Positions 45,239 through 57,434 of a stretch of DNA of 64,000 bases are shown here, piece by piece. The stretch covers positions 434,001 to 498,000 of the forward strand of contig FJUW01000012.1 of NCBI GenBank assembly GCA_900074885.1, given 5' to 3'. The translations under genes and the position numbers were made by a program. Every line of letters begins with the position of its first letter. Position 1 is the stretch's first letter. Origin of the DNA: Rhynchosporium graminicola. Lineage: Eukaryota; Ascomycota; Leotiomycetes; Helotiales; Ploettnerulaceae. The notes under the pieces were generated by a model. It ran no database searches, was not told the DNA's origin, and was given only the letters and a program-made list of their open reading frames with translations.

Positions 45239-46609
45239 TCATCGTGTTTTAGAAACCGTCAGGGTGTACGCACTCTCATGCATATCACTCAGCCGAATCA
45301 CGCTCCCCTGGCTAGTAGAACGAAGACTCGAACTCGAACTCGTGCTACTTCCCTGATGAGGGCGTCTGGCCTGCGTAAAAGCATCGATGCTCGGTGATCG
45401 CGACACGGTCTGCTGTTTGCTACGAGGTGTCACGGGAGCTGTGCCGAATTCCTGTCGTTTGGAAGGGGTTCCGTTATTTGTGCCTATGCTACGAGCATTA
45501 CCGGTACGAACAGTAGCTCCGCTAACACTGCGACTGCTGGTACTGCCAGAGGATACAAGAGATCGACTTCGAGGAGTCAGTGAGTTGGTGAAGGATGACT
45601 TGTCATCATCGATGTCGCTTTCTGGGCCATCAATATCCAAGCTAGTGAGAATTTCTGGGCTTAGAGCATTCATACTTCGAAGGAGTTCCGCAAAATGACC
45701 CATAAGATCCCGGAACTGAGTTTCACTGAGACACCTCCCAGAGAAGCGCGCATATTCGTATTCAGTAAGAAAACTAGTGGCTGTAGCAGGTGATCCAATA
45801 ACGCCGAAACTGAGAAGCTGTCCAATATACTCCCTTAGACCCATCGCCGCTGGCCGTTGGAGCAACTCAACAGCTCGAATGTCCGGCAAATGGGGATTCG
45901 ATGGAGAATCTGTATCCGCAGGTGCTATCGAAACCGCCTTGGCCTCGATCAGATGCGGCAATTCCCGGATCACGGTAGTATATTGTAGATCTGGCAAGTC
46001 GGGTGAGGTGGGCGAAGACCAGCCATTGTGCGAGATCTCACCCCATACTGGAATAGGAGGAGGAATTGTGACTGTATGGTCGTCGGATACGGAATCTGAT
46101 GCGTGCTTACGCAATATCCCAAATTTCCTCTTCTTCTTGTCATCCCTTTCCACCGAATCTCCGACAGGTTCTACGACATCGACCGGGTTCATGGGCCTTG
46201 ATACAACGATAGGCGGCTGCTCAGGCACCCGTGGTCGAGATTCCCAGGCGGTCACAGCACTTCGATTGAGGCTGGTAACAATCATTTTCCTGACCTTTTT
46301 CTTGACATCTTCCTTCTCGACCGGTATCCAGGTCTTCGGTATTGCCTTGATGATATTGTTGTTCGTTGTAATCCTCAGGGAAAGCATGAGGATAGCAATT
46401 ACCGCAGTTACGCCATATGCGCCAGGGATAACCACTCGGTTGGCGTTCTTATTAGGAGTTGGTCCATTCCTGTTGTTGATTGTTTGCACGACTAAATCGG
46501 CGGGCGTTAAGATGATAAGGGCTGCAAGAACGGCATGAAGAATGTAATAGAAAGAATTGTAGAGGACGGATGACAGCTTCGGACGCTTAAGCTTCGGCAT
46601 GAACTTCAT
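45239..46609 (-). CDS. DLT1: DLT1 family membrane protein (Defect at low temperature 1)
   Basis: Single exon. From the second Met (MKFMPKLKRPKLSS) it has 456 residues; an ATG at 46645 would add 12 residues. Two membrane segments lie near the N-terminus (SFYYILHAVLAALIIL with the following TPADLV, and GAYGVTAVIAILMLSLRI). They are followed by the conserved AIPKTWIPVEKEDVKKKVRK motif and NRSAVTAWESRPR, the hallmark of fungal Dlt1 proteins. A second conserved block (LREYIGQLLSFGVIGS through GHFAELLRSMN) follows a variable Ser/Pro stretch. The C-terminus is Ser/Thr/Arg-rich. In yeast the family was named from a cold-sensitivity phenotype; its biochemical role is not known. Confidence 0.88.
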   Translation of the reverse strand: MKFMPKLKRPKLSSVLYNSFYYILHAVLAALIILTPADLVVQTINNRNGPTPNKNANRVVIPGAYGVTAVIAILMLSLRITTNNNIIKAIPKTWIPVEKEDVKKKVRKMIVTSLNRSAVTAWESRPRVPEQPPIVVSRPMNPVDVVEPVGDSVERDDKKKRKFGILRKHASDSVSDDHTVTIPPPIPVWGEISHNGWSSPTSPDLPDLQYTTVIRELPHLIEAKAVSIAPADTDSPSNPHLPDIRAVELLQRPAAMGLREYIGQLLSFGVIGSPATATSFLTEYEYARFSGRCLSETQFRDLMGHFAELLRSMNALSPEILTSLDIDGPESDIDDDKSSFTNSLTPRSRSLVSSGSTSSRSVSGATVRTGNARSIGTNNGTPSKRQEFGTAPVTPRSKQQTVSRSPSIDAFTQARRPHQGSSTSSSSSLRSTSQGSVIRLSDMHESAYTLTVSKTR

Positions 46610-48063
46610 GATGGCGGCATAATGCGTAAGGGAGTGCTCAAGCAAAGGACGGCCGGATTGGGGAGGGCATCAATCGTTCGAAGTAGCGTCGAGGCATTCA
46701 CAACTTCGTCGTTATACTATATCATTTGTTGCTGATAGTGTTTGCGTACTCAATACTCGGTAGAAATCCCGAAGGAGATAGGTAGGTGGTGGTTGATGCT
46801 AAGCTGTATGCTATTGGAGGTAGGTTGAAGTCGAGGTCAACAAAGGTCAAGCCGTGTGATGAGTAATCATAGCTAGGTAGCGCTAACAGTAGTGTTAAGC
46901 TAGGCCTGAAAAGGAATCCTCTAAGCTCTCACGAGAAAGAAATCAACATCGTTTTCACGTCGACACGTTGTTAGAGAAAGTTTCACCGGGGTAGCTCAGG
47001 TTTTCAATGACAGGCGAAATCATATCGCCAAAAGCGCAGTGTATGTTGTTTGTTTGATGTCATGAATGCTCCGCTGATGACCGAGTCAGTCACGAGTTGA
47101 GCAAAAGACTCATTTCTTACCAAATGGCTGGTACCAATTGCCCGGGTGAAAAATTAGCTCCAAAAACTCAGCTGGATCGGCTATCTTGCATGAGATCTTT
47201 ACCTGATGTTTTCAAAGTCTTATCAGCCCGCTGCATCGAAGACATCGGACAGCACGTTGCTCAGATATCACCCATCCCACTCGCGGTTCGCCTATCATCG
47301 AGTCCACGTGGGATACAGTTACTGCCTTCAAGCAACATCAGAGATATTCCCATTGTCAAAATTACGCAAGGGTACCAAGCTTCAATTCTCAATAAAAGGT
47401 AACTTTACGTTTCTTTCCATAAAGTAGACGCCTGATGAAGTTTTTACAAAGTCAATCAATTCCATTAGAAGCAGGTACGTATTTAAGGTTGGCAAGCAGG
47501 TCGGAGAGATCTGCTAAACCTGGAAAATACATCGCTGCGTCAAAGAGAGTAATAGTACAGGCAGTGGGGTGAAAACTGGGCTAGCTTATGACGCTCTTGC
47601 TCACATACCTGAGTTAAATGCTGGAAGGAACATAAGGCTAGGTCAGTTTCGTCTCCCACAGTGCAATAATCATTGGACTGGTAATGCAGTCGTGTTTTTG
47701 GATTCTCCTTTTATTGAAGTCTTGGAATATTTGCATGACTCTTGAGATTATTTCTAGTAATATCCTGCAATAGTTCTATGACTTTAGAAGTAACCCAAAC
47801 TCTAGGGTAGTCCATCGACCCCATGCTCTCGTGTTGTCAGTCGTCAAAGAGTATTTGGCCAATGCAGGCTTGAACCATGGTATAGTCTTGCATGCTGATA
47901 GCTGCCTGCATCTAGACGGTTCAATTGCGGAGCCAATTCTCAGCTTCTCGAGCTTTAGCCATAAGTTCGCAAGACCCTCGTGCCTTCAAGCTATTCTAGT
48001 TGGCTTTCCTCCCATCGAGAGATTCTGCTTAAAAAGTCCCCGAATCATTTCCGTACATTCAAT
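46610..48063. other. Intergenic region
   Basis: Holds the divergent promoters of the DLT1-like gene and the MFS pseudogene. ORFs at 47097-47430 and 47831-48118 overlap in several frames and have no domains. Confidence 0.45.
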
Positions 48064-49920
48064 ATGTCGGAATCACCGAAGCATGACTACTCCAAGGGCG
48101 ACGAGAAGGTCGCTCTAGACGAGCAGCCCGTTACCCCAGATACAGCATCGTATGGCTCTGCGCAAGATATCCTTGGATCTCAAGGCGTCGATCCAGCGCT
48201 TGATGCTAAGATGCATATCGTAAATAACGTGAGATGCTTCCACAGGCGCCAATCTCAAAGCCCAACGCAACTTTTTGAGAAGCACTAACAGAACGAAAGG
48301 CGATTGATGAGATTGGATGGACACCTTATCAATGGAAATTGTTCGGGCTGAATGGTTATGGGTAAGTTGTCTCACAGGTCATTCCATGTTATAAAGTGCT
48401 GAAAGGTTCATAGATATGCTGTTGACTCCCAACTTCTACTCCTACAATCGATTATCGCTACTCAAGCCGGCTACGAATTCACCCCTTCATACCCTCGAGC
48501 TTTGACCATCGCTGTTTACGTGGGCATGCTTCTCGGTGCTTTATATTGGGGTTTGAGTGCCGACATCATCGGACGTCGATTCGCTTTCAACGTCTCCTTA
48601 TTCATTTGTTCGTTCTTCTGTATCATTGCCGGAGCGGCACCCAACTGAATTGCTCTTTCAAGTTTCATTGCCTTGCTGGGCTTTGGAGGTGGCGGTATTC
48701 TAATCATGGATACGACAGTTTTCATTGAGTACTTACCATCGAACAAACAATGGGTCTTGAGTATGCCTCGCTGGCAACTTTTGTCTATCCATCACTGACA
48801 CTTCACAGCATGGTTAGCTTCTTGGTGGGGTCTTGGGCAAGCAATTGCTGGATTAATTGCTTGGGGTTTCTTGCGTGACTAGTTCAGACACCTCTGTGCT
48901 CTCATTAGCTAATTCTGTGCAGCACCGGCCAAATGGAGTTGCTCGAATCCCTTCGATGAAGGAGGACTGCGGATATACACTTGTCACAAGGCCGACAATA
49001 TGGGCTGGAGATATGTAATGTACACTTCCAGGGCAATAGTCTTCGTTATGAGCGTGGCCCGAATCACAATCATCCGATTGAAAGAAACACCAAAATACCT
49101 ACTCGGAGAAGGTAAGGACGAGCAGCTCGTAGCCGATCTCCAAGCCATGGCCGCCAGATACAACCGCCCTTGCTCCATCACGGTCGAAATTCTAGCTGCA
49201 TGTGGAATGATTAATTCTGTACATGGTAAATCCAAGTTTTCGATCTCGGAGATAACGGTCCATTTCAGAGGACTCTTCGTTACCAAGACTCTAGGTCTGT
49301 CGACATCTTTGATCTGACTCTCTTGGACGCTCATCGGTCTTGCTTATCCTCTGTTCTACGTCTTTCTTAGTACCTACCTGGCATCCAGAGGCGCTGATTT
49401 CGGCGTTCCTTCCAATTACGAAACTTGGAGAAATTATGCCCTGGTTAATGTCAACAGTTTTCCTGAAAGCTCAAACCCTACCTGCTCATCGCCTCTCTCT
49501 TCTGAATAGTCACAGGGTCCCATGCTAGCAGGCTGGATGTGTAACTGGCGTTTCCTCGGCCGAAAATACACCATGGTAATTGGCGCTCTCATAACAATGG
49601 CCTTCTTCTTCGCCTACACCCAAGTGCGTACGCAATCTCAAAACGTTGGCTTCAGCTGCGCTATCGGTTTCGTCCTCAACATCTACTACGGTACTCTTTA
49701 CGCCTACACGCCTGAAGTCCTACCTTCCGCGCATCGTGCTACGGGTAATGGTGTCGCGGTTGCCTGCAATCGTATCATGGGAATTTTAAGTGCAGTTATT
49801 GCTACTTGTGCAGATACTAGTACGAGTGTGCCGATTTATCTTTGCGCAGCGCTTTTCATTGCTATGGCGGCTGTGGCTGTGGCGTTTCCCTTTGAGCCGT
49901 ATGGAAAGAGGAGTTCCTAG
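48064..49920 (+). pseudogene. MFS (sugar/SV2-type) transporter pseudogene
   Basis: Exons inferred at 48064-48228, 48300-48361, 48414-48760, 48809-48874, 48923 to about 49450, and 49516-49920, joined by GT-AG introns. The protein reads as a 12-helix MFS transporter: IDEIGWTPYQWKLFGLNGYG, DIIGRRFAFNVS, EYLPSNKQWVLTWLA, RLKETPKYLLGEGKDE and GTLYAYTPEVLPSAHRATGN. Two conserved Trp codons have become TGA (48646-48648 and 49315-49317), both in frame with the flanking exons. The donor of the last intron (about 49455) is not recognisable and several residues seem lost there. The rest is well conserved, so inactivation looks recent. Sequencing error at two Trp codons is possible but less likely. Confidence 0.82.
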
Positions 49921-50954
49921 GTCTGGCCAAGGAATATGGTTGAAGAAAGTCAAGGATTCAGAAGATTCTGGACCTGTGAGGTGGGAATTCAACGTTGTTA
50001 CTACATTGATGACGAACGACGAATATCTACCTCGAGAGTGATAGTTGTTGATTGCTGTTGATTGATATCCTTTCAAAACTTGAGTATTGTTTCCATAACA
50101 TGACTGAAGATTTTGTATACGTAAAAAGATGGTATAGGGAGAAAGAGTGTCTTGTTTGGTTGCAGATAAGTACTTACCCACCCGTACCACATGACAATTT
50201 CAGCTGCGGAAGCATTATTATTCATAAAGAATTTTTGTTGAAACAATTTCTTTGTTTGCTAGTATCACTATCGAGTATTGCAAGTGCAGTTTGTAAGTTA
50301 TAACTAGTCTAGTATAGCATAAAAATAGAAGTAGACAGAAAGCATGAACAGCCAAGGGAACCGTGTCCGTCACTCCGTGTGACGTAGCCAACCAACCGCA
50401 GCTGGGAAGTCTAGACTCTAGGTACTTACCTACTGTACGAGTCCCAAGTCTCTCTCTAGGCGCAACTTTACTTTTTTTTTTATCCAAAAAGTACACCTTT
50501 TCCAATTCACAGCTGTTACATCTTCCTACATTCCCTTCTCGGATAGGCATTATATACAACTTCATCCTTTTTCGACGTCAGTTCTGCGGACGTGAATCGG
50601 CCTTGGTTTCGTCTCAAGCCTTATCTAAAGTTTGATACGAGAGGCACGGCAGGATCCGTTCGTCAACAGTAGCAGTTGGAACAGCCAGGACAAACAAGAC
50701 AGGGGCACTTCACCTGCTCGCACCACACACCTGACCGATACAAAAAGAACTAAAGAAAGGATCCTCGATTCCGGACACTTCATCTGCTATTTGACTAGCT
50801 GGAGGATTGAGAGGAAGAGCTGCCGTATGGGCAATATCGAGATGCGCTCTCCACGATTACACTGAGCCTCGATCACCATTACCAGTGCGAGTCTACGTAT
50901 CTGTACGGCGGAGGATTATTCGAGCTCCCAGAAGAAGAGACATAGGAGGGAAAC
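49921..50954. other. Intergenic region / 5' leader
   Basis: Contains the 3' flank of the MFS pseudogene and the presumed promoter and long 5' leader of the 1160-aa gene. Short ORFs here lack domains. A poly-T tract lies near 50470. Confidence 0.45.
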
Positions 50955-53900
50955 ATGTTTGCCAAACTTCTACCGCATCACCGGCGGATATCTTCGAACC
51001 CAACATCGCCAGCAGACCAACCCCTCGAGCCTCCTCCATCTCACGCAGATCATGCCCACCCTGCACGGCACCACGATGCTAATTTCCAAGAATCGACGAA
51101 TCGATCTCCTCCTCTCTCTTTACAGCCCCTTGCGCACATGAAATCTCCGGAAGGGACATTCGTGAGTCCAAGAAGGAGTGTATTCGGAGGGGATCCAAGG
51201 GCACAGAAAGTAGACGCTGCAATGGACACGAGAGGGCGAGATACGTATGGCTTCAGCGTTCAAGGGAGATTGCCATATGCAGGTTCACAGCAACCAGACT
51301 CGGCTGGCAATTCTTCTGCTGGAAGCTATACCAGCCCACAATACCTGAGGTCACAAAGTGGAATGAATCTGGAAACTTCAAGGTCGCGACCTCAAGAAAC
51401 CAGTCCTAGTTTTGTCACGTCGCCGGAGCTCCTAGGCCAAAATGGACAACATACCAAGAAATTATCGTCGAGTTTTTCATCCAGCACGCCAAATCTTGTT
51501 GAGCCTACTCAGCCACGGCCTGGGAGGGCAAGGCTGAACCTGTTAAATCCTATGTCGCTTCTGGCTCGCAGGAGAACCTCACAAGCTGTTGAGAAACTTG
51601 CACCACAATCATTGGTATCAAATAGGACCGGGAAAATTTTCAACGAGACTTTTGATCCTCGGATTCGAGGTACGGTCGTCCATGACTTTAGTGCACCTAG
51701 AGCACCACCCAAGAGTAATCTTTCTGGTTCGGATGTTCGTACCGAGGGCATTTCTGCGAAAAATTTGAAATACCAGCGGAGCCCCAATCGTGATAGTGCA
51801 GATGAAAGTGTTATAAGTCCTTGGAGTGGTGGAAATCATACACCGGTGTTTACGGAAGATTTCGAGGAAGAGCAATACCCAAACGCTGGTCCCCACGTGC
51901 GGAAAGCCAGTGATGTGACAGATTTACCATTACCACAGCCTCCGTACGCTAAAGGCATGCAGAAGTCAGCGGAACCAAATTCGACCTCCAAAGGCAATGA
52001 TGGCGCGCAGAAGCAAGACCAGGACTCGGGAAGAATAAGTTCGCGAAAGCCTATCCCAGATATTCCACGAATGCCAGACCACCCACCGCCAGTACCGCCA
52101 AAGTCTGATGTGCCAGTCCATGTTGCAACCCAGCGAATCTCAATAGATGCTTCTGCTACTCCTCCCAAAGCCGCTTCGTTCAAAAAAGGTCGATCACGCA
52201 ACGTCTCAGATGTATCGGCTAAAGATGCCGCTATTCCAAAACATATGAAAAGCACGTCTTCGCGATTTAGTTTCGATATGATAGGTGCTGCCAAGCAAGA
52301 AAGACTTTTGGAAGATAGACATAGACAGAAGGCTTTGGAAAAGGAAGCCGAACAGAACGAGGAAGGTAGTGAGGATAACCGCTTTGAAGATGAGTTTGAT
52401 AATGATTATGACTATAATGATATGGACGATGATGATGGCTTGGAGGAGAGGATACCTGGAGTCAATACAGATTTAGATGGGGACGACTATCTTGATGAGG
52501 ATTTGGAGGAGCGGATTCCTGGATTTGATGAGGAGGAAGAACCGTACCAACTTGAGGATCCTGATGAAACTCTGGGTGCCTTTAAATTTCAACAGGCTTC
52601 ATTAGCAATACCCTTGAGCCCTACGAGTCCAGGAATGGTCAGCACACCAAGAGACGCGGCCGGTGAGGTTATTGGGTTCGCCATGACGAAGGACTCTCCC
52701 TGGGGTCCTCAAGGACTGGACGCCAACATCTTGCCAACCTCGCCTATCGCTCCTGACGTTCCACATGCCGCAGAGATGCAAGGTCTAGGAATTCAACTTG
52801 CTGACAAATCCCAGCACGTTAGCTCAGGTTCAATGGCCTCCAACTTATCAGAAAACACTGCATCCCAGCATCTCGTTTCAATGACCTCAAACTTGCCATT
52901 GAACACCGTAGAAGAGTTTCCACGACCTGCAGCGCTTGACGATGATGACCTCTACTTTGACGATGGCATGATTGGCTCGCCTGATGAAGCAGACGTTGTC
53001 GAATTTGACGAATCTATCTTTGACCATATTGACACTGATCAATATGGCAGACCTTTAAAGTCACTATCATCATTACCAACATTATGCTCACCACCTATGC
53101 TCACAGCGGATCCTTCGCCTTCATTTAACAAAGCATCCGATGGGTCTAGAATGTCGACAGATCTGACTGACGTTACGGTTTCCTCTAATCTACCCAATGG
53201 CGGCCTGGCTCCTCAACCATCAATGTCCGGTCAACGACAGACGTCAATGGGTCCCCCACCCATCCCACAACAGGGCCTCACAATCGACAAACTGGCCGCG
53301 TACCAGCAAGCTCTGGCAGCCGCCGCGTTTACCGCAGCAGCGAATGGCAAGTTCCGGCGCGACAGCATCAATCCTTCCGACCAAGGTGAAGACATCCAAC
53401 CGGGCCTCGTCGCAGACTCCAGCCACACCTCGCACTACGAGCCCTTCTCTCCAGCCTACGACGCCCCAGAAGACGATTTTGACTATGACGACGTACTCCA
53501 AGACGACGACATCATTGCCTGTGCTAATGCCGAAGCGCTCGCTAACGACGACGACGGTTTCTACGGCCAAGAATTCGGCTTTTACTCTGCTCATGCCAAC
53601 AACGAAACAGAATTTGGGGGATATTTTGGTCCTCGCGGCTCCTCTGGCATTGCCCGTGGCCCATCGAACAGAGTCGTATCCCGCGAACCGAATCTCACTC
53701 CTATCACAGAGCGTAGCGAGTACTCGAACCGTAATTCCTTTATGAGCCTCGCTTTGCACGGGTCAAATAATGTCGTCAGTCCAGGTCTGGCACAGCTGAC
53801 TAATATGCTAAGGAGTCCGATGGATTATGGCAGTCCCATGGATTACGATGGCGATATGAGCTACGACTCTCTCTTAAAGTTGAGACGGGGTGCGTGGGGT

Positions 53901-54437
53901 GGCAGTCAGGCAAGTTTACATAGTAGTAATGGAGGGAGTCCGAAGAGTGCAGCAAACATGGATGATGGAAGCCCTGTGGGTGGTGTACCGCCTTGGGCTA
54001 ATGGTGGAGCAATAAATGTTCCACTTGGGAACCAGAACCAGAACCATGGGTATGCACAACAAGCTTCTGGACCCAGCCACAGGAGGAGAAACAGCGCCTT
54101 TAGTCTTCAGAGTGAAGGCGCGAGCGCAGCCAGTTCTCCGCCTGCGAGTCCGACTCTGACGATGAGCTTCCCGCCGTTGGATGGGATCCAAGAGAGACCG
54201 CGGGACGAAGACGGATGTGACCACGAACACAATCATGAGAGGCAGCAAGCAGAGCGAAAGGAAGATTTAGTGAAGGAGGGCGGCAAGAAACATCGTTACA
54301 AAAATAGCGCGGAGAGTATCAGTTATACCAAGGATGAAGATTCTTCTGGTAGTCCTAGGTGGATATTAGAGCGCAGACGGACCGGAGAGGACGGTGAGGT
54401 AGAGTGTGAGAGGGAGCTTGTTCGGGGTGGGATCTGA
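50955..54437 (+). CDS. Large disordered acidic protein, function unknown
   Basis: A single uninterrupted 1160-codon ORF starting MFAKLLPHHRRISSNPTSP. Most of it is Ser/Pro/Asn/Gly-rich and probably disordered, with many possible phosphosites and Pro-rich stretches such as DHPPPVPPKSDVPV (SH3-type, about residue 375). At about 470-545 a strongly Asp/Glu-rich zone contains a twofold repeat of LEERIPG. Another acidic zone, with DDDDLYFDDG, follows near 660. The C-terminal ~60 residues (LDGIQERPRDEDGCDHEHN, YKNSAESISYTKDEDSSGS, PRWILERRRTGEDGE) are the most structured-looking part. No catalytic domain, signal peptide or membrane segment. I recognise the style of conserved Pezizomycotina hypothetical proteins but no named family. 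Confidence 0.85.
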   Translation: MFAKLLPHHRRISSNPTSPADQPLEPPPSHADHAHPARHHDANFQESTNRSPPLSLQPLAHMKSPEGTFVSPRRSVFGGDPRAQKVDAAMDTRGRDTYGFSVQGRLPYAGSQQPDSAGNSSAGSYTSPQYLRSQSGMNLETSRSRPQETSPSFVTSPELLGQNGQHTKKLSSSFSSSTPNLVEPTQPRPGRARLNLLNPMSLLARRRTSQAVEKLAPQSLVSNRTGKIFNETFDPRIRGTVVHDFSAPRAPPKSNLSGSDVRTEGISAKNLKYQRSPNRDSADESVISPWSGGNHTPVFTEDFEEEQYPNAGPHVRKASDVTDLPLPQPPYAKGMQKSAEPNSTSKGNDGAQKQDQDSGRISSRKPIPDIPRMPDHPPPVPPKSDVPVHVATQRISIDASATPPKAASFKKGRSRNVSDVSAKDAAIPKHMKSTSSRFSFDMIGAAKQERLLEDRHRQKALEKEAEQNEEGSEDNRFEDEFDNDYDYNDMDDDDGLEERIPGVNTDLDGDDYLDEDLEERIPGFDEEEEPYQLEDPDETLGAFKFQQASLAIPLSPTSPGMVSTPRDAAGEVIGFAMTKDSPWGPQGLDANILPTSPIAPDVPHAAEMQGLGIQLADKSQHVSSGSMASNLSENTASQHLVSMTSNLPLNTVEEFPRPAALDDDDLYFDDGMIGSPDEADVVEFDESIFDHIDTDQYGRPLKSLSSLPTLCSPPMLTADPSPSFNKASDGSRMSTDLTDVTVSSNLPNGGLAPQPSMSGQRQTSMGPPPIPQQGLTIDKLAAYQQALAAAAFTAAANGKFRRDSINPSDQGEDIQPGLVADSSHTSHYEPFSPAYDAPEDDFDYDDVLQDDDIIACANAEALANDDDGFYGQEFGFYSAHANNETEFGGYFGPRGSSGIARGPSNRVVSREPNLTPITERSEYSNRNSFMSLALHGSNNVVSPGLAQLTNMLRSPMDYGSPMDYDGDMSYDSLLKLRRGAWGGSQASLHSSNGGSPKSAANMDDGSPVGGVPPWANGGAINVPLGNQNQNHGYAQQASGPSHRRRNSAFSLQSEGASAASSPPASPTLTMSFPPLDGIQERPRDEDGCDHEHNHERQQAERKEDLVKEGGKKHRYKNSAESISYTKDEDSSGSPRWILERRRTGEDGEVECERELVRGGI

Positions 54438-55455
54438 TTTAAGCTCATTTGGTTCGGAGCTTGGGAGTTGCTATAGTTATGGTATGGTGGCAAGGGGTTC
54501 AATGGTGGCTGGTGCTTAGGACAGGGAGGGAGATGAGGTGTGGATTTGAGCGAAGGGAAGGAAGGGAAGGCGAAGTGAATTGACATATATGATACCAAGT
54601 TGGATAGCGGGAGCCATTCGATTATCCTTAGTTACTTATCTATATACCTACCTACTAATACGTTAATGGCAATGGCTTTGGCTTCGCACTTCCGATCTCG
54701 ATAGCCTACCACACTGGCATCGGATTTCTCACCAGCTGAAACAAATATCTTACGCAAAAGTGAATTCAGACAATAATTATGTATTGCCGTTCATATTCGT
54801 CCTATATACGTATCGTGAATTTTTTATATTGTTTTCCTATACTTATACTATGTATCCTTTCCTATCTATGTATCATTCCAAAGCAGATACCGTGAATCTA
54901 TCGATCTAATCCAAGACCCTACCCCAGTTACCAGTCGCTGACCGACCTTCTGACGCCCTGTTCCTAGGCCATCCTCTACCCATTCGGCTTTCTAAATTTC
55001 TAGTTTTTCTCTTCATAGCTTTGCAGATGCTAGCAACGTCTAGGATAGAGGGGACTGACTATCTTCCCGCAGCGCTAATCAACCCAGAGCGGAAGCTAAC
55101 CAAGTCTTCCAACCTGTCATGTAAATCTGTCGATCTCCCGCTATAAGCGTCTAGCTAGTTCGACCTCCGCTTTTTTCTGTCGCTTTAGCAACATCTCGAC
55201 AGTTTACTCAGCTGATGAAGTAAGATGGTACCATCAGGCATTCGGCGCTGCTTTCGCTTCATCATAAGGAACTTATTTGAAATCAAAGCGAAGTACAACT
55301 TTCCAAAGCTGGAGTCATTCCACAATTGGGACTTGGTAATTCTTCCTCATCAAGATCAGATATAATTCACTGCACTTTGAGCAGGTAAAAAGACGTGCCG
55401 CCTTTCTTGACGCCGAATATCCAAGCCTTACATCATGCTTCGAGATATCCCGTGT
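54438..55455. other. Convergent intergenic region
   Basis: Lies between the stops of the 1160-aa gene (+) and the transcription-factor-like gene (-). No supported gene or repeat seen. Confidence 0.5.
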
Positions 55456-57434
55456 TCACATCCTCACGCGGCCGTCTCTCATTCTCCTCTGTATGTCCAA
55501 AAACAACCTAATCGCCGCATTTCCCGTCAACCAATTCTGGGCATTCGAAAAACTCCCCGTCCGACTAAGATAAAACATCCAGAACGGGGCTTCTTTTCTG
55601 CCTCTCGAGGCAGCTGTGCCGACTAGCAGAACCCATAGCTGAATGCCTGGATACCGGATCCAGAAATCGTCGTGTGAGGACTTTGCGAAGGCTGTAGTGA
55701 GGGATTGGAACGTGGTTTGATTGTATGGGGACATGAAGTCGGTAGCTGGGTACGTCAGAGCCTCACGGTAGATTGTGCTTGTATGAATGAGTGTCTCAAG
55801 GACGTGGTGGTGTGAGAGATCGTGACAGGAAGAAAGGAGTGGGAGCGTGAGTAGGTGTGTGTTGTATTTATGTTGTGGTTCTACTGAGAAGTGTATCTGC
55901 GGGCGGGAAGTGGTACTTTCTTCTGCAAGGGTCATAAGACGGTGGTCGAGTGTTAGCAACCACATTTTTTTCAGTAAAGAGATAATGGACTCGGCATCTT
56001 CGATATCTCTTATGATTATATTATCGAAAACTCCGTCGCCGGAGAGAGGCGAGTCGTGGATTAATGTTATTTGCGTTGTTGTTGGAGGTGGTGGAGGAAA
56101 TGAGAGGTAGTAATCTACCTGTGGGAATCGGGATGCTTGACCTGTAAGCACAGCTATCATGCTGTCGAAACTTCGTCAGGGCTGTTAGTATTTTGAAAGC
56201 AGCATGAGGGGATGAGGAGGCTTACAGGGTTAGTTTGGCCACCATTGGGCCGTCCCGGTGGAATGATATGAAACCACCCCTGGCATCGATTATACGTTGC
56301 ACGGCATCCATGTGTGTACTCATTTCATTCGAGTCTCCAGAGCCTGCCTATTATGAGTTCAGTATGTGCCAAGATTTTGTAACTGCCATGACTTAGTATT
56401 TAGATGGCTGCAATGCATACCTAGGTATGGTCCAGTGTCGCGAGCGAGCCAGCGGAGTGTATCTTAAGATATGTCAGGAAACAGGGCTATGGCACTTACA
56501 GTCCACATGGTAAAAGTCATAATTGCACCAATAGTAGCATAACTGAAAGCCTTCTTCGGATCCCGTACCTGTTCCTGAATCCACTTAATCGTCTCAACCC
56601 TAAATTTAAAACATTCTGGCGACTGTCCAATCCAGGATAACACAACCGGATCTAGTACTGCACCTTTCACCACGGTAAAGTCAGGGCTTCTGGTATAGGG
56701 CATCCATGCTGATTGTCTGGGAGTCAAACTCCTCATAACCTGGTCGGTGCGATCTGATCCTGTTACTTCAAAGGGGGATGGGAAAGGCCATTTTGTGCGA
56801 TTGATGGAAAGGACCGGACCGTCTTTCTCGAACCATGCGTACGGCACCACTGTCACATCACAGTCAGCGAAAATGTAAATTACAATTATGAGTGCCAAGA
56901 AATTGGCATGAATAACTTACAATTATTCGCCTGGCTATCAATTGTCGCCAAAAGACAAAGCTGCATGTCCTCCTGACGAATAATCTCCGCTTCCACCGCA
57001 GCCTCAAGCGATTCATATTCTTTCTGCTTCCCCATTGTTGCCACGACATCCTCATCCTCCTTCCAACCAGAGCTCGACTCTCTACTGGCTACCGACGACC
57101 CAGCCGACGTCTTTGATTTCTCGGTAAGACCCAAGGCATTCGGCCGAGGAGCAATCCCAATCGGGCGCAGCTGCACATTTCGCTGCTGATTCAAAGTATT
57201 CAAATAAGCCTTCTTAGCCTCTTTTCTCCTCTGATGATATCCCTTGATCGCGTGCGATCGTACCATATTAGGGTTTGTGACTGAGCCTCCTGGTCCTATG
57301 CTTACAAATTGCAGCATTTGTGGGTAGGCTGGACTTCCACTGGAACTCGAATTCGAGACATTTGAAACCTTAGCATGGTTCTTCGGTACAATCGCGGTTT
57401 TCCCTTCTTCTTGAAAGGTACGGTGCTGATGCAT
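55456..57434 (-). CDS. Fungal transcription-factor-like protein without an N-terminal Zn cluster
   Basis: Exons 56921-57434, 56500-56849, 56226-56347 and 55456-56161 join in phase to 563 residues. The N-terminal third is basic, with FVSIGPGGSVTNPNMVRSHA followed by a Lys/Arg-rich helix (YHQRRKEAKKAYLN), a signature of a large Pezizomycotina family related to the Fungal_trans_2 (DUF3468) regulators. The rest (VPYAWFEKDGPVL, then MDAVQRIIDARGGF) resembles the helical regulatory domain of those proteins. No CxxC Zn2Cys6 cluster is seen. The third intron of this model (56348-56499) is long (152 nt) and may hide a small exon. DNA binding is not shown; such proteins may have lost it. Confidence 0.75.

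Noticed and set aside
45777..46538. 253-codon ORF on the plus strand
   Set aside because: It lies opposite the DLT1-family gene, whose minus-strand product is clearly conserved.
53197..53745. 182-codon plus and 171-codon minus ORFs
   Set aside because: Both overlap the 1160-codon ORF in other frames and are low-complexity.
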